Below, piece by piece: positions 1-9,036 of a stretch of 64,000 bases of DNA. Source of the stretch: Ferruginibacter sp. (GTDB lineage Bacteria > Bacteroidota > Bacteroidia > Chitinophagales > Chitinophagaceae); contig JABFQZ010000001.1 in NCBI GenBank assembly GCA_013141435.1, positions 62,001-126,000 of the forward strand. The letters are read 5' to 3'. Under the pieces are notes generated by a model. The model searched no databases. It was not told the DNA's origin and saw only the letters and a list, made by a program, of their open reading frames with translations. Positions within the stretch are counted from its first letter, which is position 1. Every line of letters begins with the position of its first letter. The position numbers and the translations under genes are program-made.

Positions 1-794
1 TCCTGACTTTTTTCGGTATAATAACTTACTTCTTTGCCTTTGTAGCTATCTTTTGTAATTGCAAAATCGCCAACAGCCATAAAAAATAAATATGGAGCAT
101 GTGGTAAATCCATTTTCCAATTATCGGTACGTGTACCATCAGTATTTACTTTTTTGCTAACCAATAAGCCATTGCTAAGAGTAACGTATTTATTTGGCAC
201 AGTCATGGCTATTTCTTGTGTGCTTTTTTGGTTTGGTTTATCTATAGTTACCATCCACACACTGTTTGCTTCTGTTTCGCCTTGTGTCCATATTTGTGTT
301 GCTTTATCTTTTTCTTCGCCTTTTGGGTTTATAAAGTACAAGCCTTTTGCATCAGTTATGGCTTCGCTACCTTCTACTTCAATTTCGTTTGGTTTGCTAA
401 TATAATCAAAATACAAAGTGTATTTTTCATCGCCTATATAACTTTTATCTAATTTTATGTTTATCTGGTTTCCATCGTACTTATATTTAAGTGGTAGCTT
501 TGTAGCACCTTTTATAATTGCAACTTCTTTCAGCTCCATACCTTTTGCATCTAACAACACACTATCGGTGGTATAAAAATGTGGTTTAAGGGTCAACCAT
601 TCTTTACCATACATAAAAGCTTTGTTGTAATCAAAACGTACTTCTAGCTTAGTATGTACAATTTCATTGGTTTTAGGATAACTCTCTCTTAAAAGTTTTT
701 TCCAAGAAGTGTCTTTTGCCACTTCAGAATGAGCTTGTGCAAAAATGGCTAATGGTAAACCAAACAATAAAATTGGTATTAAAAATCGTTTCAT
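1..794 (-). CDS. M1 family metallopeptidase (aminopeptidase N-like), N-terminal part only
   Basis: The gene reads leftwards from the ATG at 794 and runs off the window edge, leaving about 264 residues. It opens with a signal peptide (MKRFLIPILLFGLPLAIFAQ), so the product is exported. The visible part is the beta-rich N-terminal domain of M1 peptidases, with the family's substrate-anchoring stretch around WTQGETEANSVW and then a region reading LPHAPYLFFMAVGDF. The zinc-binding HExxH motif would lie beyond the edge and cannot be checked. M1 enzymes remove N-terminal residues from peptides. The gene is divergent from the DUF4476 gene. The family assignment is firm; activity and specificity are not visible. 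Confidence 0.85.
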   Translation of the reverse strand, partial: MKRFLIPILLFGLPLAIFAQAHSEVAKDTSWKKLLRESYPKTNEIVHTKLEVRFDYNKAFMYGKEWLTLKPHFYTTDSVLLDAKGMELKEVAIIKGATKLPLKYKYDGNQINIKLDKSYIGDEKYTLYFDYISKPNEIEVEGSEAITDAKGLYFINPKGEEKDKATQIWTQGETEANSVWMVTIDKPNQKSTQEIAMTVPNKYVTLSNGLLVSKKVNTDGTRTDNWKMDLPHAPYLFFMAVGDFAITKDSYKGKEVSYYTEKSQ

Positions 795-883
795 ATTTAT
801 TTTTTTGCAAAGTAAATGTTTCTTTTGCTAAGTTTTCTACAATTTTTACAAACGGTAAATAGCTCAATTGAATTAATATTATC

Positions 884-891
884 TAAATTTG
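884..891 (+). promoter_or_regulatory. Bacteroidota-type -7 promoter element
   Basis: TAAATTTG matches the TAnnTTTG -7 consensus of Bacteroidota housekeeping promoters and lies 18 nt before the ATG at 910. No clear TTTG -33 box is seen at the usual spacing. The match argues that an upstream TTG at 889 is promoter sequence and not the start codon. Confidence 0.4.
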
Positions 892-909
892 TATCAAAAT
901 TATACCTAC

Positions 910-1980
910 ATGAAAGCGTACCTACAAATAATTATTTTCTTACTATTCTGCACATTGGCAAATGCGCAAAAAAATTATTTTATATATATTCAAACCGAAA
1001 ATAAACAACCATTTTATGTAAAAATTAAGGATAAAGTTTTAAGTTCTTCTTCGGCAGGCTATTTGGTTATTTCAAAATTAAACGAAGGCAATATTACTTT
1101 TAATATTGGTTTTCCTAAAGATCAATGGGTACAACAAACTTTTTACTTAAATATTGAAAATAATGATGCAGGTTATTTGCTAAAAAATTTTGGAGATAAA
1201 GGATGGGGATTATACAATTTGCAAAATATGAGTCTTGCTATGAATGGAGTAAAAGCAATTACAAAGCCACAAACACAATCCGAAAATGATGATGCATTTG
1301 CAAATACACTTGCAGCAGCTACTAATACAGATGTAAAAGTAACTAAAGTAGAAAAAGTAGAGCCTGTTGCAAAAAAAATAGAAACAGAAAATGTTGCCCC
1401 AAAAAAAGAAGTAGTAATAACAAATAAAATTGAGAAAGTACAAACAAATACTAGCAAAGATGGTACAGATATTATGTATAAAATAATTACCAATAATAAA
1501 GCAGAAACTGTAAATGTATTTATACCAAATGAAAGTATTTTTAAGCCAGAAGTTGAAAAAAATGAGCAGCCTTTAAAAGCAGTAGCACCACAAAAAGAAA
1601 AGTTTTTAGATATAGAATTGCAAAACCCAAATGCTAATACTACCGAATCGAAATTGGAAAAACCGGTTGCAATAACAAATTCTGACTGTAAAGGTATAGT
1701 AGCTTCGGCTGATGATTTTTTTAAAACCAGAAAAAAAATGGTGGAGGAAGACAATGAAGATGCAATGCTTGATGTAGCTCGAAAAATATTTAGAGCAAAA
1801 TGTTATTCGGTAGAGCAAATTAAAAATTTGAGTGTTTTGTTTTTAACCGATGTAGGCAAATATAATTTTTTTGATGCCGCTTATGCGTTTACTTACGATA
1901 CACAAAATTTTGCAACCTTGCAATCATTACTAAAAGACGACTATTTTATTAATAGATTTAAAGCACTTATTCGCAAATAA
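910..1980 (+). CDS. Secreted DUF4476 domain-containing protein
   Basis: A protein of 356 residues. The ATG at 910 gives a clean signal peptide ending at LANAQ, whereas an in-frame TTG at 889 would add seven residues and overlap a promoter-like element. The N-terminal ~100 residues are beta-rich. A long low-complexity linker rich in Lys, Glu, Val and Asn follows. The last ~95 residues, starting near SDCKGIVASADD, match DUF4476, a helical domain of Bacteroidota envelope proteins whose function is unknown. The stop is 2 nt before the truA start, so the two genes are probably co-transcribed. No biochemical role can be assigned. Confidence 0.8.
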   Translation: MKAYLQIIIFLLFCTLANAQKNYFIYIQTENKQPFYVKIKDKVLSSSSAGYLVISKLNEGNITFNIGFPKDQWVQQTFYLNIENNDAGYLLKNFGDKGWGLYNLQNMSLAMNGVKAITKPQTQSENDDAFANTLAAATNTDVKVTKVEKVEPVAKKIETENVAPKKEVVITNKIEKVQTNTSKDGTDIMYKIITNNKAETVNVFIPNESIFKPEVEKNEQPLKAVAPQKEKFLDIELQNPNANTTESKLEKPVAITNSDCKGIVASADDFFKTRKKMVEEDNEDAMLDVARKIFRAKCYSVEQIKNLSVLFLTDVGKYNFFDAAYAFTYDTQNFATLQSLLKDDYFINRFKALIRK

Positions 1981-1982
1981 AA

Positions 1983-2726
1983 ATGGTACGATATTTTTTG
2001 GAAATAGCATATAAAGGCACTAACTATGCTGGTTTTCAGATACAGCAAAATGCAAATACAGTGCAAGCTGAATTAGAAAAGGCTATGCAAATATATTTCC
2101 GAAACAAAATTGAACTTACTGGGTCGTCTCGTACCGATGCTGGTGTACATGCCAATCAAAATTATTTACATTTTGATGTTGAAAATAATATTAATGATAT
2201 TGAAAAAACATTATACCATTTGAATGCCATTTTACCATTAGATATTGTTGTGAAAAATATACATGAAGTAAATATAAATAATCATTGTAGGTTTGATGCA
2301 ATAAGCCGAAATTATGAATATACTATTTGTACCAATAAAAATCCCTTTGTTTTAGATTCCTCATATTACTATCCATATTCGTTAAATATCGATGCTTTAA
2401 ATGAGTGTGCAACAATGCTTAAAGAATTTACAAGTTTTGAAAGTTTTGCAAAAAAAAACACCCAAGTATTTACACATAATTGTACAATTTTAAATTCCAT
2501 TTGGAAATTGGAAAACAACATTTTAACTTATAATGTAACTGGCAACAGATTTTTGAGAGGAATGGTAAGAGGTTTGGTAGGTACAATGCTACTTGTAGGA
2601 AGAGGTAAATATGCTGTAAAAGATTTCAAAAAAATATTGGAAAGTAAAAGTATTTCAAAAACCGATTTTTCTGCTCCAGCAAAAGGATTAGTATTAATGG
2701 AAGTGAAATATAAATATATAAATTAA
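1983..2726 (+). CDS. truA: tRNA pseudouridine synthase A
   Basis: TruA converts uridines 38-40 of the tRNA anticodon arm to pseudouridine in the cytoplasm. The 247-residue length is normal. The catalytic loop reads SSRTDAGVHA with the nucleophile at Asp52; the usual residue before RTDAG is Gly and here it is Ser. The C-terminal RNA-binding part contains NRFLRGMVRGLVGTML, characteristic of the family. The start codon lies 2 nt after the DUF4476 stop, so translation is probably coupled to that gene. Confidence 0.96.
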   Translation: MVRYFLEIAYKGTNYAGFQIQQNANTVQAELEKAMQIYFRNKIELTGSSRTDAGVHANQNYLHFDVENNINDIEKTLYHLNAILPLDIVVKNIHEVNINNHCRFDAISRNYEYTICTNKNPFVLDSSYYYPYSLNIDALNECATMLKEFTSFESFAKKNTQVFTHNCTILNSIWKLENNILTYNVTGNRFLRGMVRGLVGTMLLVGRGKYAVKDFKKILESKSISKTDFSAPAKGLVLMEVKYKYIN

Positions 2727-2761
2727 GGCTTGTAAGTATTAATTTTACTTAAATTTTTGTT

Positions 2762-3439
2762 ATGAAAAAAATCATTTTTTTTAATTGTATTTGCTTTTTT
2801 GTATTATTTACAAATGCACAACAAATTGCTAAAGTAACCATAAATAGCACTGGCGTTACCGAAAAAATATCGATAGGGTTAGACGAAGGAGTTTTACTAA
2901 ACATTTCGTTAGATGGTAATTTAATAGATTATGGTGTAGAGTATTTTTCAGAAAAATATGCTGGTTTTTCCCGAATGGAACCATATATTGGTCGTACCGA
3001 AATGTACACTACTTTCGATAATAAAGCCTATCAAGGCAAGTTAAAATATATAGGTAAATATGCAGTAACTTATTATGCATCTTTCGATGCGGAGTCTTTG
3101 CAAGGTAAAATAAAAAGTATAGGTACGCTCATGTTTAATTACTATTTACCATTTGAAGATGCATCGCTTAAAGGCAAAATAAAAACTATTGGTACAAATA
3201 ATATTACTTACTATTCATCTTACGAAAACGAAGCATTAAAAGGCAAGTTAAAATCGGTTGGCAACACAAGCCTCACCTATTACACAAGTTTTGATGATAA
3301 AGCCATTAAAGGCAAAATAAAAAGCATTGGTCAGTCATCATTTACCTACTATTCCTCTTTTGATAGGCAATATGCAGGTGCTATGAAAACGGGTAGTCAA
3401 CGACAAAATGTAGGTGGAATAAATTTTGTTGTAAATTAA
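2762..3439 (+). CDS. Secreted protein with five 23-residue tandem repeats
   Basis: A protein of 225 residues with a signal peptide (MKKIIFFNCICFFVLFTNAQ). I do not recognise a named family. Residues about 91-205 are five consecutive 23-residue repeats with the pattern [QK]GK(I/L)K-x-(I/V)G-x5-YY-x2-(F/Y). Each unit looks like two short strands, which suggests a regular beta-sheet or beta-solenoid. The last ~20 residues are polar, and there is no T9SS sorting domain. The gene follows truA by 35 nt and ends at a strong hairpin. It is probably periplasmic or surface exposed. Confidence 0.75.
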   Translation: MKKIIFFNCICFFVLFTNAQQIAKVTINSTGVTEKISIGLDEGVLLNISLDGNLIDYGVEYFSEKYAGFSRMEPYIGRTEMYTTFDNKAYQGKLKYIGKYAVTYYASFDAESLQGKIKSIGTLMFNYYLPFEDASLKGKIKTIGTNNITYYSSYENEALKGKLKSVGNTSLTYYTSFDDKAIKGKIKSIGQSSFTYYSSFDRQYAGAMKTGSQRQNVGGINFVVN

Positions 3440-3445
3440 TTTTTA

Positions 3446-3475
3446 AACAAAATACACATCGCTGTGTATTTTGTT
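3446..3475. terminator. Bidirectional hairpin terminator
   Basis: A perfect 13-bp stem (AACAAAATACACA with its complement) encloses a TCGC tetraloop between the convergent repeat-protein and ychF genes. A/T runs on both sides allow it to act on both strands. Confidence 0.7.
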
Positions 3476-3509
3476 ATCGCCGTTTCTTTGTATAAAAATA
3501 TTCAAAAAA

Positions 3510-4607
3510 CTACACATTAAATCTAAAGTGCATTACATCTCCATCTTGTACCAAATATTCTTTACCTTCTATTCTAAGTTTACCCACTTCACGGCAAGCA
3601 GCTTCCGAGCCTAAAGTTATAAAATCGTTGTAAGCAATTACCTCAGCTTTTATAAAACCTTTTTCAAAATCGGTGTGTATTACACTTGCCGCTTGTGGCG
3701 CTTTCCAGCCCTTGTGTATCGTCCAGGCACGTACTTCTTGCACACCTACAGTAAAGTATGTAGATAAGTTTAAAAGTTTGTATGTGCTGTGTATAAGCCT
3801 ATCCAGTGCAGGTTCTACCATTTTGTATTCTTCCATAAACATGGCTTTATCATCGGGGTCATCAAACTCAGCTATTTCAGCTTCCACCGCATTGGTCATT
3901 ACAATTACTTCATTACCTTCATCTTTTACGGCAGCAATAAGTGCATCGGAATATTTGTTACCAGTATGCATACTAGCTACATCTACATTTGCTACATACA
4001 ATACCAATTTGTCCGATAATAAAAACAAATCGGCAATAGCCACTTTTTCTTCTTTAGTAAGCCCAAGCGATATTATGTTTTTTCCCTGCTCCAAATGCAA
4101 TTTACATCTGTGCAATATTTCTGCTTCTACCTTAGCTTTAGGGTCGGTTTTGCCCAGTTTTTCCGATTTTTGCCATTTTCTTTCCACACTTTCCAAATCT
4201 TTTAATTGCAATTCGGTTTCAATAATTTCTTTATCGCCTACAGGGTTTATAGCACCTTCTTCTCTCAAAATATTATCGTCTTCAAAACAACGAATTACTT
4301 GTATAATAGCATCTACCTCTCTAATATTTGCCAAAAATTTATTACCTAAACCTTCGCCTTTACTTGCACCACGTACCAAGCCAGCTATATCCACTATCTC
4401 TATTTGTGTAGGTACAATACGCTCTGGTTTAGCCAATTCGGCCAATTTGTCAATACGTGGGTCGGGTACATTTACCAAGCCAGTATTAGGCTCTATAGTG
4501 CAAAATCTATAATTGCTAGCTTGTGCTTTTGCACTTTTGCTTACTGCATTAAAAAGAGTTGATTTCCCTACGTTTGGTAAGCCTACTATACCTGCTTTAA
4601 GAGCCAT
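3510..4607 (-). CDS. ychF: Redox-regulated ATPase YchF (Obg-like GTPase family)
   Basis: A P-loop NTPase of the OLA1/YchF branch of Obg proteins, associated with ribosomes and stress responses. The 365-residue length is typical. The P-loop GLPNVGKST begins at residue 9, and the switch II region reads DIAGLVRGASKGEGLGNKFL, diagnostic of YchF. The G4 region reads YVANVD in place of the canonical NKxD, consistent with ATP preference in this family. The C-terminal TGS-like domain contains TDFEKGFIKAEV. The gene converges on the repeat-protein gene and is probably monocistronic. Confidence 0.97.
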   Translation of the reverse strand: MALKAGIVGLPNVGKSTLFNAVSKSAKAQASNYRFCTIEPNTGLVNVPDPRIDKLAELAKPERIVPTQIEIVDIAGLVRGASKGEGLGNKFLANIREVDAIIQVIRCFEDDNILREEGAINPVGDKEIIETELQLKDLESVERKWQKSEKLGKTDPKAKVEAEILHRCKLHLEQGKNIISLGLTKEEKVAIADLFLLSDKLVLYVANVDVASMHTGNKYSDALIAAVKDEGNEVIVMTNAVEAEIAEFDDPDDKAMFMEEYKMVEPALDRLIHSTYKLLNLSTYFTVGVQEVRAWTIHKGWKAPQAASVIHTDFEKGFIKAEVIAYNDFITLGSEAACREVGKLRIEGKEYLVQDGDVMHFRFNV

Positions 4608-4979
4608 AAATTTTATTGTTAAATGAGTTATTATTATTAAAAAACTTGTATTTATTTATACACTTGCTTTTTTAAAGGCTGCAAAGGTAAGTAAAGTATG
4701 CAAGTATAAAAATTAGGATTTCTGAGCAAATTTTTCTCCTTTGGAAAAAAAATAAAAAATGTTTTTTAGCTAGCAAATACAACAGCTATGGGCATCTGCA
4801 GTGGCGTCGCACATTTCATCTTCTTATCTTTATTCAGCATTAATTGTGGCGTATAAAAATTAAAAACAATAAAAATACAAAATTGCGGCAAGCCTTTTTC
4901 TCACTTTAAATTCATAATTTGCCTAAAAATAACAAACAAGCATCTATATCTAAATAATCTCAATACTAAAATCTAACTC
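4608..4979. other. Intergenic region between ychF and the SpmAB-type gene
   Basis: 372 bp with no convincing gene. It separates divergent genes and must hold both promoters. It is AT-rich apart from a patch near 4785-4815 (GGCATCTGCAGTGGCGTCGC). The longest reading frame there is about 20 codons. No stable hairpin or RNA motif was recognised. Confidence 0.5.
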
Positions 4980-6383
4980 ATGGCATTATCTCGTATTTGG
5001 TCGGCATTTATAATTATCGCTATAGGTTTGGCTTGTATTAAAGCATTTGTTTTTCCTCAAAATAATAAAACAATATTTACCAATATGGTTACAGGCAAAG
5101 CAGCCGATACCATTAAAATAAATACACAAGATTCGGCAGAAGTAAGCACAGCAATTTTAAATGCCATCGCCATAAAAAAAATTGATACAACCAATGCTGT
5201 TTGTACATTTAAAAACGGAGCCGGAAAATACATCACATATAAAATTCAATCGGCCGATGGGGTAGTAGCTACCTCAAAAAATGCGGTAGATTTAAGTTTG
5301 GGTTTAATAGGTATGTTGGCATTATTTATGGGTTTTTTGGCTATTGCCGAAAAAGCTGGTATTATAAATTTACTTAGTAGAATAATTGGTCCATTCTTTT
5401 CCAAAATTTTTCCTGATATTCCAAAAGGTCACCCAGCTGTAGGGCACATGATGATGAATTTTTCGGCAAACCTACTTGGGTTAGATAATGCTGCTACACC
5501 ATTTGGCATAAAAGCTATGGAAAGTTTGCAAAGCATAAACCCAAGTAAAGACACGGCAAGCAATGCACAAATAATGTTTTTATGCTTACATGCTAGTGGG
5601 CTTACACTTATACCTGTAAGCATAATTGCCATGCGCTCCGCAGCCAAAGCAGCAAATCCTTTAGATATTTTTATACCATGTATGATTGCCACTTTTGTAG
5701 CCACCATTGCAGCCATGCTTATTGTATCAATAAAGCAAAAAATTAATATTTTGCAACCCACTATTTTGCTGTGGGTTGGTGGTATTTCGGCAATTATTGG
5801 TTTACTTATGGTTTACCTAAAATCTTTGAGCGAAAGTAATTTGCAGTTTTTTTCTGGTGCACTTAGCAATGGGTTAATACTATTTATTTTCATAGCCATT
5901 GTACTTGGTGCTATTTACAAAAAGGTAGATATTTTTGATGAATTTGTAACTGGTGCAAAGGGCGGTTTTGATACTGCCATTCGTATAATTCCATACTTAG
6001 TAGGTATGCTTATTGCCATAAGTTTATTGCGTACCAGTGGTACTTTTGACGCCGTTATTGGAGCAGTAAAAAGCATGTTTGCAGCCATTGGTGCCGATAC
6101 CAAATTTGTAGATGGATTACCTACAGCTCTTGTAAAACCCTTTAGTGGTGGTGCTGCCCGAGGTATGATGGTGGACACAATGAAAACCTATGGACCCGAT
6201 TCTTTTGCTGGAAGATTATCATGCATACTACAAGGCTCATCGGATACTACTTTTTATGTTATAGCAGTTTACTTTGGTGCAGTAGGTATAAAAAATACAC
6301 GGTATGCAGTGGGTTCAATGCTTTTGGCCGATTTGGTTGGCATTATTACTGCAATTGGGTTGTGTTATTTTTTCTTTGGGTAA
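4980..6383 (+). CDS. Fused SpmA/SpmB-type nucleoside-recognition (Gate domain) membrane protein
   Basis: A multi-pass inner-membrane protein of 467 residues. The first half has the SpmA signature around LGLDNAATPFGIKAMESLQ; the second half has the SpmB signature around KPFSGGAARGMMVDTM and QGSSDTTFYVIAVYFGAVG. The two subunits are separate in Firmicutes and fused in many Bacteroidota. Residues ~30-95 after the first membrane helix form a polar insertion, probably outside the membrane. Gate-domain proteins are presumed transporters; the substrate is unknown, and the sporulation name does not imply sporulation here. Confidence 0.88.
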   Translation: MALSRIWSAFIIIAIGLACIKAFVFPQNNKTIFTNMVTGKAADTIKINTQDSAEVSTAILNAIAIKKIDTTNAVCTFKNGAGKYITYKIQSADGVVATSKNAVDLSLGLIGMLALFMGFLAIAEKAGIINLLSRIIGPFFSKIFPDIPKGHPAVGHMMMNFSANLLGLDNAATPFGIKAMESLQSINPSKDTASNAQIMFLCLHASGLTLIPVSIIAMRSAAKAANPLDIFIPCMIATFVATIAAMLIVSIKQKINILQPTILLWVGGISAIIGLLMVYLKSLSESNLQFFSGALSNGLILFIFIAIVLGAIYKKVDIFDEFVTGAKGGFDTAIRIIPYLVGMLIAISLLRTSGTFDAVIGAVKSMFAAIGADTKFVDGLPTALVKPFSGGAARGMMVDTMKTYGPDSFAGRLSCILQGSSDTTFYVIAVYFGAVGIKNTRYAVGSMLLADLVGIITAIGLCYFFFG

Positions 6384-6466
6384 TAGGCAAATTTTATCTA
6401 AGCAATTTTCTTTGTGTGCTTTGTAATCTATGTTTTGTAGTCTGAAACTATTATTTTCCTAGTTTT

Positions 6467-7306
6467 CTATGCATCGTTATACTTTATTTTATCCATCAAT
6501 TTCACTATTTCCCTTGCCTCCTTCACATCATGCACTCTCAAAATATTTGCACCATTTTGCAATGCCAAAGTATGTAATACTGTAGTGCCATTAAGTGCAT
6601 CGGCAGCAGTAATACCAAGGGTTTTGTATACCATGCTTTTACGAGACAAGCCCACTAACATAGTTTTTTTTAAAGCAGTAAGTTTCAATAAATTTTTGAG
6701 CAACTCAAAATTCTGATTAGTATTTTTAGCAAAGCCAAAACCTGGGTCTATAATTATATCATTAATACCTGCAACAGTACATTCAGTAATTTTTGCCACA
6801 AAATAATTAGTAATTTCTTCTACAATATTATCGTAATTGGCAAGCGTTTGCATTGTTTGTGGTGTGCCTTTTGTGTGCATACATACATAAGGTACATTGT
6901 TCATTTTACCTACAGTTGGTATCATTGCATTATCTAATTGTCCGCCACTAATATCGTTTACAATACTTGCGCCTACTTGCACAGCGGCTATGGCAACTTG
7001 GCTATAATAGGTATCTACCGATAGTATTGTATTTGGAAAATGGGTACTAATTTTTTCTATAATTGGTATCACTCTATCTAATTCTTTTTCTGCCAAAACT
7101 TTTTCACTATTTGGTCTTGTACTTTGTCCGCCAATATCTAAAATATCAGCACCATCTGCTATCATTTTTTCGGCAAGTGTCAAAATACCATCTATTCCTT
7201 TCGGTAAATTTTGTTGATAAAACGAATCGGGTGTAACATTTATAATACCCATTACTAGCGGTATTTTTGTATCAATAATTTTTCCTTTACAGTTTAGTGC
7301 AAACAT
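6467..7306 (-). CDS. folP: Dihydropteroate synthase
   Basis: FolP condenses p-aminobenzoate with 6-hydroxymethyl-dihydropterin diphosphate in folate synthesis and is the sulfonamide target. The 279-residue length is normal. Signatures are MGIINVTPDSFY near residue 19, ADILDIGGQSTRP, and the pterin-binding stretch IIDPGFGFAK. The C-terminus contains GANILRVHDVKE, as expected for the TIM-barrel end. It is divergent from the DUF1599 gene; folP next to DUF1599 and a DoxX-like gene is an arrangement known in Bacteroidota. Confidence 0.96.
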   Translation of the reverse strand: MFALNCKGKIIDTKIPLVMGIINVTPDSFYQQNLPKGIDGILTLAEKMIADGADILDIGGQSTRPNSEKVLAEKELDRVIPIIEKISTHFPNTILSVDTYYSQVAIAAVQVGASIVNDISGGQLDNAMIPTVGKMNNVPYVCMHTKGTPQTMQTLANYDNIVEEITNYFVAKITECTVAGINDIIIDPGFGFAKNTNQNFELLKNLLKLTALKKTMLVGLSRKSMVYKTLGITAADALNGTTVLHTLALQNGANILRVHDVKEAREIVKLMDKIKYNDA

Positions 7307-7363
7307 TTAATATATAATTGTATTTTTGAAGCTAAACGAAAATACAAAAAAAATAATGGCTTA

Positions 7364-7906
7364 ATGGATACTAACAACCAATACGACAGTGTAATTGAAA
7401 AATGTAGAAATACTTTCATAAAAAAAACAAAAGATTATGGCACATCATGGAGGGTTTATCGTACACTTTCGGTAGCAGATCAAATTTATATTAAAGCAAA
7501 ACGCATACGCAATATACAAGAAGGTATAACACAAAAAATTGAAGATGATATAAAAAGCGAATTTGAGGGTATTGTAAATTACGCCATCATAGGATTAATA
7601 CAATTAGAAATAAATAACGATTACCCCGAAGATTTAGATGTAGCTATTGTTACTCAAAAATACGATGCTAATGTGGTGGCTGCAAAAAAACTTATGCAAG
7701 ATAAAAACCACGACTATGGCGAAGCTTGGAGAGAAATGAGCCAACAAAGTTTTGTTGATTTATCGCTTGCGAAAATATTGCGTATAAAGCAAATTATAGC
7801 AAACCAAGGCAATACAATTATAAGCGAAGGCATAGATGCCAATTTTTTTGATATTTTAAATTATGCCATTTTTGCATTGATACTAATTGCAGAGGGCAAA
7901 CAATAA
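7364..7906 (+). CDS. DUF1599 domain-containing protein (duplicated domain)
   Basis: A cytoplasmic, mostly helical protein of 180 residues with two copies of the DUF1599 module. The first contains KKTKDYGTSWRV and ends FEGIVNYAIIGLIQLE; the second contains DKNHDYGEAWREM and ends FFDILNYAIFALI. The repeated (K/H)DYG-x-(S/A)W motif suggests a conserved ligand site. The family is often called a nucleotide-modification-associated domain, but no reaction is established. The downstream DoxX-like gene starts 11 nt after the stop, implying one operon. Confidence 0.88.
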   Translation: MDTNNQYDSVIEKCRNTFIKKTKDYGTSWRVYRTLSVADQIYIKAKRIRNIQEGITQKIEDDIKSEFEGIVNYAIIGLIQLEINNDYPEDLDVAIVTQKYDANVVAAKKLMQDKNHDYGEAWREMSQQSFVDLSLAKILRIKQIIANQGNTIISEGIDANFFDILNYAIFALILIAEGKQ

Positions 7907-7916
7907 AAATTACATA

Positions 7917-9029
7917 ATGAAAATTTTAGTTACCATAGCAAGAGTATTTACTGGTGTATTATTTATTTTTTCTGGCTTAGTAAAAGCAATAGACCCCAAA
8001 GGATTAGCATACAAAATGCAAGAGTTTTTTGAAGCATGGAGTAATGCAGGGTTTCTGCCAAGTTTAATGCATTTTTTCGATGCACATGCTTTAGCATTTT
8101 CAATAATAATGATAACTGTAGAAGTGTTTGTAGGCGTAGCATTACTATTAGGTTGGCAAAAAAAAATATCAATTTGGATTTTATTGTTGCTCATGCTTTT
8201 GTTTACTTTTCTTACATCGTATGTTTTGTTTTCGGGCAAAATAAGAGCTTGCGGTTGCTTTGGCGATTGTATTCCGCTTACACCAATACAAACATTTACA
8301 AAAGATATTGTACTATTAGTATTGGTATTGTTTCTTTTGTTTAACCAAAAATATATTACGCCAATTTTAAAACCAATTGTATCAACATTTCTTGTATTAT
8401 TGGCTACAGCAATGGTGTTATTTTTGCAATGGTATGTGCTCAAAAATTTACCATTGGTAGATTGTTTGCCTTACAAACCAGGTAATAATATTTTAGAACT
8501 ACGCAAAATGCCCGAAAATGCAGTGCAAGATAAATTTGAATATTCTTTTGTATATGAAAAAGATGGAGTAAAAAAAGAGTTTAAATCATCGGCAGATAGT
8601 AGCTGGAAATTTGTAGAACGTAAACAAACTTTAGTACAAAAAGGTAGCAACAATGTGCCAATAATTAACGATTTTTCTCTCACTACCGAAAGTGGTAACG
8701 ATAGTACCGAAGCAATACTTAGCACAGCCAACGATTATTATTTGATGTACATAAAAGATTTAGAAGGATACCCTAAAAACTGGAATGGCGATGCCAATTT
8801 TATTGCAAAAACTATAGCCACCAATAAAAAATTATATATAGTTACATCGCAGGTAGATAAAGTAAAAGAGCATTTAAAAAATATAAAAGACATACAAGCA
8901 ATACAATTTTTGAGCTGCGATGCTACTGTAATGAAAACGGTAGCAAGAGTAAATCCTACATTGTATTTAATGCATGGGGCAGTGGTAAAACAAAAATGGA
9001 GCTGGGCAAGTTTTAATACCTTACAATAA
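7917..9029 (+). CDS. DoxX-like membrane protein of the BT_3928 type
   Basis: A protein of 370 residues from the ATG at 7917; upstream in-frame codons would overlap the DUF1599 gene. The N-terminal ~140 residues form a four-helix DoxX/MauE-like bundle containing LVKAIDPKGLAYKMQEFF and a Cys pair in IRACGCFGDCIPL, suggesting thiol redox chemistry. After a further membrane helix, the C-terminal ~200 residues resemble a degenerate thioredoxin-like periplasmic domain without a CxxC motif. DoxX/MauE relatives deliver electrons or support disulfide chemistry in the envelope; the partner is unknown. It sits in the DUF1599 operon. Confidence 0.8.
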   Translation: MKILVTIARVFTGVLFIFSGLVKAIDPKGLAYKMQEFFEAWSNAGFLPSLMHFFDAHALAFSIIMITVEVFVGVALLLGWQKKISIWILLLLMLLFTFLTSYVLFSGKIRACGCFGDCIPLTPIQTFTKDIVLLVLVLFLLFNQKYITPILKPIVSTFLVLLATAMVLFLQWYVLKNLPLVDCLPYKPGNNILELRKMPENAVQDKFEYSFVYEKDGVKKEFKSSADSSWKFVERKQTLVQKGSNNVPIINDFSLTTESGNDSTEAILSTANDYYLMYIKDLEGYPKNWNGDANFIAKTIATNKKLYIVTSQVDKVKEHLKNIKDIQAIQFLSCDATVMKTVARVNPTLYLMHGAVVKQKWSWASFNTLQ

Positions 9030-9036
9030 ATTTATT

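Noticed and set aside
1173-1754. A 193-codon open frame opposite the DUF4476 gene.
   Set aside because: It mirrors the Lys/Glu/Val-rich linker of the sense gene and shows no family features.
3673-4512. A 279-codon open frame opposite ychF.
   Set aside because: It lies wholly antisense to a clearly conserved gene, its product is low-complexity Ser/Leu/Thr-rich sequence with no recognisable domain, and it is explained by the codon bias of ychF.
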